Shown here: positions 50,908-62,131 of the stretch, one piece after another
How the letters are laid out: every line of letters begins with the position of its first letter
Numbering within the stretch: position 1 is the first letter of the stretch
Origin: Callaeas wilsoni
Taxonomy: Eukaryota; Chordata; Aves; Passeriformes; Callaeidae
Direction: 5' to 3'
Assembly (NCBI GenBank): GCA_013398955.1
Contig: VWPU01011606.1
Span: 1-64,000 of the forward strand
DNA length: 64,000 nt
The notes under the pieces: generated by a model
What the model saw: the letters and a program-made list of their open reading frames with translations, nothing else
Told to the model about the DNA's origin: nothing
The model's database searches: none
Made by a program: the position numbers and the translations under genes

Positions 50908-53900
50908 GACAGGGCTCAAAACAGCATTTCTGTACTCCTCGTCAGCCCATGTTATTGGTTTCAATATACATATGAGAAGATGGATAGCTCAGAGACCATA
51001 AACCCACAGAGCACAACTTCTGGAGTGCCCAGTACTCAGTGATGCAGGTGAGTGGGACAAGCAAGGTCAGGGACAGCTTGAAATCTTCTGATGTGACAGA
51101 ATTCAGCCTGTTGTGTTTTACTGCTACTCACACTGGTGTTAGTATCTTCAGTGCCAGAAAGCTGTTCATAATTTGGGTAACACACTGCATGAAGTACAGA
51201 GTATTTCTGTACGATTTCTACAAGTCTATTCTCGATTTTACAGTATAAGCACATAATATTTTTTCTACTCTGTTTTGCAGTGTAATCCACGGTTGTTTTT
51301 TTCTCTCAGCCTTATTGTGACCTTCTGGTATTGGGCAGGCTGCACCAAAGAGACTTCCCCTCACACCAGTCCTGTCCTGCATTCTAGAAATGCATTTCCA
51401 GTTTCTTGCTTGACAATAACTCACTCTGAATTCCCCTGTGAACTTCACAGATCTTTAGATAAGACACTAAAGTAGGAGCTGTGACTACAGAAAAGGCTTT
51501 TCTAGGATGGTGGAAGATGTAGGTCCAGCTACCTTACAGTTTCATTTCCCAGTTCTAGTCCTCCAAGCAATATTTGAGAAGGCTATTAAAAGATGAGGTT
51601 CCTTTTTCCTTTCCAACTCAAGTATTTAAGATCTTGCAGCTCATTGAAAGCCACAAAAACGCAAACATTTGTGCCATTTCTAAATAGGCTTGTATTATTT
51701 CTATGTCAGCAGCTAGAAGTTTGCATGCAGGTAAAATACCTCCAAAAACAATGTCACAAAATATAAATCCTCAGCAGTTACATGAAGACCAAGAAAGGTA
51801 TAACCCCTGAGCATTTAAACAAGAAGACAATACAATCTTCAGCCCAATAGGATAAACACCTTTGAAAGTCCCAGTAACTTCAATTCAAATTTAACTTAGA
51901 ACAGCTCTGAGACGATCGAAAAATGAATTTGCGAACAGAGTAATTGATAAGACTCTTGGGTCCTTATTTCTGTGTGCTCACATAATGGCAATTAAAGCTA
52001 AGCACCTTTGAATGGCCTCTAAACAAGCACATGGAAATCTAAGAGAACCTTTGAGTGGGGATTATGCATTAACCTAATGTTCATAATCATGCTCAGAAAG
52101 TTTCTCTTTCAAAGCTTGAAACGGAAATGTTAATAATCTCAGGCAAATAAAAAACCTTAAGCTATTGCAAAAGGTAACTTTTGAATCAAGTATATAATAG
52201 GTAATAAAACTTCAAAGGATTCATCACTCGCTGCAATTAAAATGTCCAACACAAATTTTTAAATAGCCTTCTCATGTCTAAGGAAACTTTTTTCCTCCAA
52301 GTAAATAACTGAACTCAGGTGAGCATCAGATTTTTATTTTTAGGAATAAACACAGGCTTTCATCTGCGGCCCAGTGAAAAGAGCACAGCATCATAGACCA
52401 AAGCGGCAATCAAAGCCAGTTCCACCTTGCCTGATTTTGTTTTTTAAGGATTCAAAGTACTAATCCTCCTCTTAAAAATCTTCAAGTATGAACAGTGAAC
52501 GCAAAACAATGAACAACTTACATGAGAGAGTAACAAGAAGACTCTAGGAAAAAAATACTGCCCCCTCCCTAGTTTCCATACAACTAACTGGAAATCTTCC
52601 TTATTTTGGAAGAAGAGACGATGTCTGTCCACAGCATGATGACAGATATGAGCCACAGACAGAAGCACACTCTAACAATTTCTCCCCAGGCTGCCTAGAA
52701 GAGGAGGACAAAAAAAAAAAAAAAAAAGAAAAGGAACATTCTCTTGTAGCTGTGGTTTTGCAACGAATTGCCAAACAAAAAGCAAGCAGGTAACTCCCTG
52801 TTAGATTTGACAGAACAGCTGAAGTCTTAGTCTCATCACCACAGCTGCCAATTACATAGTCCTCAGTACTGCAACCAAAATGCATTGAGTCCAATAGACC
52901 CAGGCAGGCAAAATCACCTGGTTTGACTAAAGTCTCCAAGCTGGAGAAGCAGAGGATGCATCCATGGGATGGGAATACTTTGTGACTGCCTTACCCTATG
53001 ACTGGGACCAACTGTGGCATGATGGCAGGTCTTGAGGAGCAAGTTGGTAACATGCAGGCCCACAAAAACTCTGTGATGGATGTTGCTTTCACAATATACA
53101 AAGAAATCATAGCAAAGCAGATGAACGAGCGAAAATTTTGTAACGAAATCAAACTACATAAAATAAAAACTGCATGGTATTTATGGCAGGAGGTCACCTA
53201 CCTCAGCCTAAAGGACTTATTTAAGAGTGGTCCTACTAACAGCTGAACTAGCTTGAAGTCTTACACCCAAACAACATAGTTTAGGCATTACTTATTTCCA
53301 CTCAACAGTTTCAAAAACCTGCTCTTCTGTAGCACAAATCTGAAGAACTGAAGGGAAAAAAAGAGACCCAAACACCACATCCAAAATCACTTCAGCTTAT
53401 TTGATGCCTTTAAACTTTACAGGAAAAAAACTCAAGCTTATTTCCAAATCATTTTGCACTTAGGAAACTTTAGGTACAATAGTATCCTTTATCTTCAGAC
53501 AAGGTCAATTTTATCCCTTGTAACCCGATCAAAAATAAAAGACAATCAAACTGATGCTCCTGTTTTTTAAAGACTGAAATCTGAGCATGATCATTTCCTT
53601 TCTTTCATTAGCAAAAGAATGCATGCGTGGGACATAGGATGAAAACATAACATTGCTTAGACTTGGGGAGAAAACAAGAAACAAAACCAGGGCAACAGGA
53701 GCAATCAAGAGAACAAAAATTAGAGAACTACATTCCTGTGGCCTGACAGAGTCTTTTTTACAGATTATCTAACAGAGCTGCCAGAGGCCAACCTACCACA
53801 GATGATCTCAGCATCTTCAAAAGTCATTGAGATCCTTCATTAGGACCAGGATTTTATCCCAGTCTCTGATAATTACCATCTTCTTTACAGATGGCCTGAA

Positions 53901-56900
53901 CAGAGGTTGAAGTTGCTACCCTATCTCCTCAAAAGCTCCTTCAGCTAGAAAAAAATCCATGGACAAATAAAACCTGAAAGCAAAATCTCCCATGGCCAGG
54001 CACAGCAGTTCCAACAGTTCCCAAATGTGCTCCTTTCCATTTCTGCTGAGTAGAGTGACGGCTTGTGAGTGATCGCAGCCACTTACCTGGCCACACATGG
54101 ATTTTCAATGGGTTTGTGCTCCAGCTTTTCTCATGGACTTCTGGAAATCCCTGCTTTGACCCAGACCTGAAGCAGCACTAGCTGCAAAACCAGAGCATGT
54201 TATGTGCCCCACCAGCATGGACCTGCCTCCAGCTGCAAGCAGCTTCCCAAAGGAAGGACAAGTCTTGCAGTGACTCTTCAAACACCCAGCATATCTGGAT
54301 TTTTCTCCAGATGTGCCACAGCCTGCTCCACCTGGAGCATTATGATCCCCATCTGCTGCATAAGGGCAATTGCTTTGTGAAACTCAAAAAATCCTGTAGA
54401 TGTCAGGATAAAAAGCAACTTCCTAATCTTTTTCCTTTACTATTGATAATAATGTCAATGTTCTTCTCATAAAAACAAAAAACCCCAAAACCCTAATGCT
54501 ACAGCTTTGTTAAAAACCACATTTAAAACCTGAGGACTCTGCTAAGTTTGGAGATGCATGGCAAACACATCAGGTGTAAATGCAGATCATGCTTTACACT
54601 ATATACACCATGTCAACAGATACACACCAGCTGAGGAACTGATATAAGCATATGTTTAAATCTATGAAGAGAGAGACCTAGACCAAAACAGAACTGTAGG
54701 AGAAGCTGTTCCCTCTCCAAAATGGCACTGTGTAGGAAGAAAATGCTTTTTGCTGTGTTAAAACATCTCCACATTCTTCCTTCTTGTTTTTATTATACTT
54801 TCAAAACAAGACTTCTATACAGAAGGGTGCAGTCTTAATACACTAAAACATAAACAGTTTTCACCTCAGTAGCAGCTGCAGATCAGTACGTGTATGGTGG
54901 CACTGAGCTTGCAAAACTTGCTCAGAGGAACTCCCGATTATGCACACCAGCAGTTTGCCAGAGAAAGGCTATTGAAGCCTTTTATAGCCATTCAAGCAAC
55001 AAAAGGACGCCCCTCCATACACAATCATCACAGCCTGGCTTATCAAAGCACTCCATGAGTCTTACTGCTCAGCATCCTTATTTTTTAGCAATTATTGTTC
55101 TGACGAGTAACCCTTGGGCAGTGTCCAAGAATAAGAGGAATTTCTGCTGTGGGATGCCTGGAGTGCTCCTCCTCTGCTAAGTGAAGCAATAAAATCAGTG
55201 TGTGAGTGTGTACAGAAACAACACAACCCACCTCCCTTCCAGCTGTGCCCAAAGATGTCACAGGGTGAAAAAGCAGCACATCTGGGAGCTGCCTCTTAGG
55301 TGTCTCAGACTAAGTGATGCACCATGTACAACTAAAAGCAGGCAGCCCCTGTCCACAGGTACTTGTGCATCAGCTGGCTTTCCCTGAGCCAGCCATCCAA
55401 GCACAGGAAAAGGAGCTGGTTCTGAAGGCACATTTAGTAGGAGAACCAATGCTGAGCTTTAGCTTTGGTGCAGCGACTGGTGAAATTCAAGGGCATCTGT
55501 CTACAGGGTTGCAAAACCTGCTAACTAGATACTAACTCAGCACTAACCAGGAGATAAAAATCTTATCATGGTCCATACTAAACTAAACCACTGTTTGGCC
55601 CCATGTTAGTGAACATAATTCTTGACAAGAGCAATTGGAGATTAATGGCCTGTAACTGCTTGGCTACCTTGCACTCTATAGGGTCAAGTACATTAATGTC
55701 AGTAGAGAAATAGTTTGTCTCAACCCAGTGTTAGTACTACAAAGACCCATGAACTTGGAGATATGAGGGCCAAGCTCTCAGAGCCACTTTCTGTCGCTAA
55801 GGTCTACTGGTGCCCAATTCTCATTAGGAAGAGTCCTCATGCAAGGGGAGTTTAATTCCCCCACAGCACATTGTGGACGGATATCCTGGCATGTGCCATT
55901 CTGCAGGATGGTGACTGGGGCAGGAACTTAGAGGCAGCAAAGGCAGCAGACATGAGAGCACATCACTCTGCTCCCACCAAGGCTGGGATGGAGGCAGACC
56001 AACACCCAGACAACCCCAGGCAGGCCCCTGACCCCATCTGTTCTTTGCTTGGCACATTTTCATATAGGAGAGAAATACAGTCAAAATTTTCCATTGTTCT
56101 TGGTCACTACATTTAACTGCAAAAAATCACTGCTCTAACATTTGCAGAAATATGTCCTTTGCTCTGCTTTCCAAAACCAGAGTATTTCCAGGGGGCTCAG
56201 GATCTGACTCCTGAGCAGAGGCCAGGCTCACTGGAGCACCTGTGCTCACCTCCAAATAACTGATGTGCCCAGGCCATACAGCTGCAACACTGCAACTAAA
56301 AGCAGTAGTTCTCGAATCTGGACACACATATGCCCCTAGAGAGACTCCAGCCATGCCTTAATTACAGTTAGGAGATTATTTAGCCCCTTCATCTAGGAGG
56401 GAGAAATAAACCACAGATAATCTGGAGATTAAACTAGAACCACTCTTCCTAAGAAATTGCTTTCTGGAATGCATAGTGACTTTAAAAAACGTGTGTAACT
56501 TACACAGCTCCCAAGGGAAAAACAAATATGCCAATTGACTTTAAAAGAGTCCAGTAGAAGTGCTGAGTAAAATTTTAAGCACAAGATGCTGAGCCTTCTT
56601 CAAACTCCTTCAGGTGAACCTCTCCCCTACCTCCTGGAGGTAGAAGAAATTATGTTTGTGAGACCATTGTTCATATGCACATTCTGGGTGCAGGCAGGAG
56701 TGTAAGAGTACAGCAAAAAGTTGCATTACCCTATGCTAAATCTTTGAACAACAGAACAGTTTGAAATAATCTGTGAATCCTCCCTTACACTGTGTTCCTC
56801 AGTTTCTCAAATATAAGTATGCCAGAAGAAAGGCCAGAAGGCAGGGAGAGGGAAGGATGACCCTGTGGTGTCTCACAGGGCTGGCACCTTTATACACACA

Positions 56901-59213
56901 CCAGACAATGAATTGCTCTGCTACAATGGGAGCAGGAGCCACAAGAGCCAGAACATCCTTCCACACTCAGCATATGCTGGGGTTTTGGCCACAGAGGTCA
57001 TACAGCTTTCAGAGATGCCCCCAGCGATTGGAGAGGGGATGTTCAGCATCCCACTGATTCCTCTCAAGCTCCAGGGCTTCCCACAGGCCTAGCAACCACA
57101 TCTCTGCCTCAGCGACCAAAGCTCCCCAGCAACTCTGGTTACTGCCCTCCTTGCTCTCTCCACCAACACTCCTTGAAGAGGACCTGAAAGGAGCACCAGA
57201 CGTGCTGTAGGTATCAGCCCCTAAAACACCACTACGCAGTACACTGGAGCAAATATATGATAGAGCGCATCAAAGGAAGAAACAGGAGGTAAAAAGTGGC
57301 ACCCTATAAATGCATCTTTTGACAAATTTTACTTTGCAGTCTTGTCAACTAATAGTGCTTTAAATAAAAGTGTTTTAGACAAAAAACCCTTCAGCTCACC
57401 TCTAAGAGCAGTGAACCTTTGGCCATGAGTGGCCATGAAGTAAAGGGGGGTTTCTGTACCCAGTATCACTCTTTCTCCCCTTTGAATCCTCCCCTGACTT
57501 CACATACCAGCCCATGGCAGCAAGCTCCTTGGGGCAGAAACCCTTCTCTCTCTGTGTCTGCAGGACGCACACTGCGTGCACACTGCACTCCCAAGCCCCA
57601 CAATGCTACAGCAAGGTCCACCATGGCTGCTGGACTTTCGAGTGTGAAATCAACTCTGTCTAGCCAGAGAAGAGGAAAAAGAGACCAAAACAAAACCCTG
57701 AGCACATTAGTCACTGTTAACTGTTCTTTCCAGAAACATAACATTGAAGGGATTGCACGTATTTCCTGGCAGGGAGATTTTGTGGTGGCTCATAGCTAAG
57801 ATCAGCAAGAAATCCTTTGAAATACACATATATACACATTAAAACTTGAGTATTTTACCTTTCCCCTCAAAAGCAATTGCTGCTGTCAAGTACACCCTTC
57901 TCTTACCGCCACATGTTCTGTTTAAGAATACCTAATCAGAAAAACATTCAGAGGTATTTAATCAGGTTTTTCTTTTCTCTTTAATGACCTAATGTTTTGG
58001 TTTGCAACTGCTGCCAACTCATGCTGGGTAGAAATTTAGTACTGTCAGCATTTAATTATTATTTTAACACAGATTTCTCTACCTTCCTACAGTGAAGAAA
58101 CAGCTAGAAAAAATGCCACTATGAGCAGTTTTTTAAGCCGTTAGACACCATCCTTGTTATTTAGCCACGCTGGAAATTACCATTCAAGGACATCCAGATG
58201 CTCACTCTGCCATCTCCTGCTAGGGCAGATGCTCCCCGGTTTGCAGCTCCACAGCCAACCAGAGGGACAGTGTCCAAGGGACAGCCTGGAGGGACTGCAA
58301 ATACCCTGCCCCTGAAGCTCACCAGTCTGCAATACGGCTCACCAAAAGATGTGCCAAAGAGGTGGAACACAGAGCACCTGGTTGGTGTTGTATCCTGGGC
58401 CATAAATAACAAATCGCACTGGTTCTTTTTGTCAGCTTAAAACCCATTTTCCTAATTTTTCCTCTCCCTGTCTAAAACTAATAAACTCAATTCTGTAACC
58501 TGCAACAGGCTGCAGGGGAAATACGCGTGTTGGCCTGCTGCAGGCTGCAAGACAAGTTTGTTTCATCCACACACTGGGGGGAAAAAAAGACCCAAAAAAC
58601 CTGGTTCTATGAATTTCAAAAGAAATCAAGAGTTGAGCTCACGGTAAGCTCCCAGTATCATCAACAGTAAGTGTTGCACTGCATGGTGTTTTGCAGACAG
58701 GACAGGTACATGGAGAGTTCTCTTCCCACTCCCAGCCAGACTGGTGAATGCCTGCTCCCTGCTCTCCTCCTACAAAGCAGGATTTAGGCTTCAGCTCCCC
58801 CAAAAACCATTGGAGAAACGAGCCTGCAGCAAAGCAGGGCCTGTGACAGCAAGTGTTAAATGGTGCAAAGAAGGAAGGGCTGTGAGGATGCACATGGGTA
58901 ACTGTCTTCCAGAGCCTATGGAATAGTCAGCCACTCACTTATTAAAACAAGCATTAGTCTGTGATCACAATCTAAGATAACACTAAGAGGTCTGTCACCC
59001 AAGGTAAAAAAAAATAGAGGCCAAAACCGGATGCTATTGCTGGAACTGTGTCTGTAGAAACCACATTTAACCTTAGCAGAGGTCCAAATACACAGGTGAC
59101 TCTTTATTTGAGAAACGCAAGCACCCTGTTTGGTGTATGCTGACCTTTGCACACAGTCACACTCCTATTTAAAAGAGAAACATGTATATGGAAAAAGACA
59201 AGAATGGAAGCTA
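50908..59213. other. Long non-coding stretch, nothing recognised
   Basis: Frames are at most 126 codons (57419-57799) and none shows a domain. A-rich and T-rich runs are common, including an 18-base poly(A) at 52710-52727. No LINE or LTR landmark was found. No splice structure was convincing. Confidence 0.4.
52710..52727. repeat. Poly(A) run of 18
   Basis: An uninterrupted run of 18 A follows GAGGAGGAC. No recognisable retrocopy lies upstream of it, so it is listed as a simple repeat and not a processed-pseudogene tail. Confidence 0.85.
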
Positions 59214-59261
59214 GCAACAGGGAGGTAACAAATTTCTGCAACAGGGAGGTAAAAAATTTCA
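59214..59261. repeat. 24-bp tandem duplication, two copies
   Basis: The unit GCAACAGGGAGGTAACAAAT followed by TTCT (59214-59237) repeats at 59238-59261 with two base differences. It is a young short duplication. Confidence 0.88.
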
Positions 59262-60143
59262 TTTCTTTGATGGCAAAGCAGGGCTCTCTTACACAGTTGG
59301 CAGGAATGAAGCATTGCTCTTCTCTACATGAAAAAACAAAGTTGTGGATATGGGATTTTAAATCCAGATGGTCACCATCAATGGAATTTAACTGTGATGA
59401 ATAAAGAGGTAGCTACCTCATCTGCTTAACATTAACTCTTCTCAGAGTCCATTTTATAAGTCAGATGCCTAGAGCAAAGGGCATGTGCTTAAGAAGCCAC
59501 ATACAAACCCAGTTTTGCAGGGTAAAAGAAAGGGAAATAGCCTTGGTCACTGAGAGTATTTGAATGTCACTCTGTTAGGCTGTGCATTGCATTTGACAGA
59601 GCTAGCAAAGGAAATGAGAAATGATAACTGATAGTGCCCTGATTAGATCAGCCACCTTGGGAAAGGTGCTGAAGCAGAGATATTTCACTAAAATAAGGAG
59701 AATCCTGGGAATAGATTTCTGGCAAGTGATCGCAAAGGAGATATGGCCAGAATTAGAAATGGATTTTGCAAGCAGATAAAATGTAATAGATAGAAGGCAG
59801 CTCAAAGTGATATATAGTGAGGGCCTACAGAGCAACTATAAAGTTTGTTCGCAGATATTTAACATACAGAGATCCTAGAAAGACTTAACTTCAAAATACA
59901 CTTGCTGTGTTATTAACTTTAATGTGCAGAAATAAAACAATGTTGTATTAAAGCTCTCCAGCAAAAAAGGAAGCTGCCTTCTCCCCAGCTATCCACCTCT
60001 GACTTCAGTGGAGTTGCATTATTTTATACCACAAGATAGAAGTAGAACAGGAATATCTTCTTGTGCTTCTGACTGACAAAGATACATGAAAATATATATT
60101 TCATTATTTTATCTTGAAGGAAATCGCTTTATTAATAATGGAT
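59262..60143. other. AT-rich non-coding stretch with a possible old repeat scrap
   Basis: GACTTCAGTGGAGTTGCATT at 60001-60020 resembles the core of the ancient amniote palindromic repeats ('GACTTCAATGGAGTTACA'). The surroundings are AT-rich and without frames of note. Confidence 0.4.
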
Positions 60144-60189
60144 AACTATGGGCAGTAGTAATTAACAACTATGGGCAGTAGTAATTAAC
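60144..60189. repeat. Perfect 23-bp tandem duplication, two copies
   Basis: The unit AACTATGGGCAGTAGTAATT followed by AAC occupies 60144-60166 and is repeated exactly at 60167-60189. Identity of the copies suggests a recent event. Confidence 0.93.
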
Positions 60190-61365
60190 ATATCGTAATA
60201 AACTCCTTATATGCATTTCTATAGCTTAACCATGTTTCCGTCTTCTGAAGCTCATAGACAAAGAAGTTCTTTAGACGGATACTTAGGCATTTTAGGGGGG
60301 TTTGCTTTACTAGCTATTAAAAGAAGTCTTCAGTGATGGTGCTGTCCATGTCTGTTTGTCTGTTTCCTCCTTAAAAAGTTTAGCCAACTAAATATAAAGA
60401 CAACTATGTTCTTGCAGTTCTGTATAGCATGGTGGCCAAGACAGAGACCCGATGACAGTAACTCGGAGAAAGGCTGCTACCTGGGTTCAGTCATTACACA
60501 TTGGAGTTCCCCACCACAAGACAAGTGCATTGACAGCCTTGCTCCTGTAGTGTCACAAGACTATGAGATCAGTCCATAAGCTTAAGAGTCTGCAAGTCAA
60601 TAAAGACCAATACAATGCTCCCAGGGGCTCGAGTCTGGCCCTCTGCTCCTCGCTTCATTGGCCAGCAAAATGCTGAATTTTGCGCAAACAAGTAATGGAT
60701 TGCGTGTTGTTCAGAACAAAATAAAGATATCACAGTTACAACAACAAAAAATCTACGTTGCAGCACACCTGTGTATTATGAGACCCTCTCATCCACTGGC
60801 TCCAAAGAGCCATATGTGCCATCACTCACACTGCCAGAACAGGAATAGTTACATAAATCACCTTTGGTATCAATGGAAGATGCACTTGACAGAGCAAAAA
60901 TGTCTGAGGAACAGTCAAATGCTAACACTTTACCTACCACTGGGATACCAGTTAGTGATAACCACTATTACCATCACTACAGCAGCGATGGCAATGGAGC
61001 ATCAAATTCTGCATCCGTAAAACCACAAGCAACTGCCACTGCATCCCTAGGGAGCTCCCCCTGAATACACAAAGGTGGAGTTGAAACATAAACTATTTAC
61101 ACGATCAAATGTCAAGCTATTTGCTGAGGCAAAATCTTCACTGAAATCAGCTAGGACTATCACAATCAATAGATTTTGGCACGAAAAGGGACAAGGTTCA
61201 GTTTTTACCAGTGTTCATGCCCATACTGGCACCAGAACAAATGATTTTCCAAAGTGCCATGCTGCTTACTTCAACACTTGCAGAAGACAAGGCACTTCCT
61301 CACCTACAGATGTTGCACCTAGGCTGAACCTCTTGTCCCTTCCATTTGGAAACAATCAATCCACA
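60190..61365. other. Non-coding stretch with one exon-like short frame
   Basis: A plus-strand frame ending at 61064 reads MSEEQSNANTLPTTGIPVSD from about 60900, followed by a His/Tyr- and Ser/Asn-rich part. Its composition looks more protein-like than neighbouring frames, but no family is recognised and no acceptor/donor pair is convincing. A 120-codon frame overlaps it in another phase. The rest shows nothing. Confidence 0.3.
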
Positions 61366-62131
61366 TCAGATTCTGCACCTGGGATGGGGCGACCCTGGAT
61401 GTATGGACAGACTGGGGAATGAGAGGCTGGAGAGCAGGGCTGTGGAAAGGCACTTGGGGGTCCTGGTCGATGGCAAGTTGAGCATGAGTCCGCAGTGTCT
61501 TGGCAGCCAGGAGAGCCATCCATGTCCTGGGGGTCATCAGGCACAGCATCAACAGCCAGGCAAGGGAGGGGGTTGTTCCCCTCTGCTCTGCACTGGGGAG
61601 GCCTCACCTCGAGTGATGTGTGCAGTTTTGGGCACCACAATATAAAAAAGACATAAAGCCATTAGACAGTGTCCAAAGAAGGGCTGTGAGGATGGTGAAG
61701 GGCCTTGAGGGGAAGCCATATGAGCAGTAGCTGAGGTNATATGAGCAGGAGGTCACTTGGTCTGTTCAGCCTGGAGAAGAGGAGACTGAGGGGGGACCCC
61801 ATTGCAGTTACAATTTCCTGTGAGGAGAAGAGGAGGGGCAGACACTGATCACTCTTCTCTTCTGCCACTGACAGGACTGAGGGAATAGCCTGAAGTTGTG
61901 TCAGGGGAGGTTTAGACTGGACATAAAAAAAAGGTTCTTCACCCAGAGGTGGCTGAGCACTGGAACAAGCTCCTCAGGTAAGTGGTCACAACCCCAAGCC
62001 TGACAGAGCTGAAGAAGTGTTTGGACAACACAAGCACATGGTGTGACTCTTGGGGCTGTTCTGTGCAGTGTCAGGAGTTGAACTCCAATGATCCTTGTGG
62101 GTCACTTCTTACTCAGTATGTCCTATGATTC
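61366..62131 (+). mobile_element. CR1 LINE, 5'-truncated, most recent-looking copy in the window
   Basis: The sequence follows the avian CR1 3' region almost continuously: CTGCACCTGGGATGGGG, GGGGGTCCTGGTCGATGGCA, GGCCTCACCTCGAGTGATGT, CAGTTTTGGGCACCACAATA, GAAGGGCCTTGAGGGGAAGC, GTTCAGCCTGGAGAAGAGGA and GTCAGGGGAGGTTTAGACTG. It then continues with CACTGGAACAAGCTCCTCAG and GATCCTTGTGGGTCACTTCT. It ends CCTATGATT, matching the ATTCTATG-type CR1 terminus. These encode the last part of the reverse transcriptase ORF. Indels and lost codons break the frame, and the 5' part is missing, so it cannot move on its own. It contains the ambiguous base at 61738. Confidence 0.93.
61738..61738. other. Ambiguous base (N) beside a duplicated segment, probable assembly scar
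   Basis: A single N lies inside the CR1. ATATGAGCAG occurs at 61718-61727 and again right after the N at 61739-61748, both times followed by GAGGT within a few bases. Normal CR1 copies have this segment once. Confidence 0.8.

Noticed and set aside
52681..52730. Processed pseudogene ending in poly(A)
   Set aside because: No gene-like sequence, poly(A) signal or target duplication was found upstream of the A-run.
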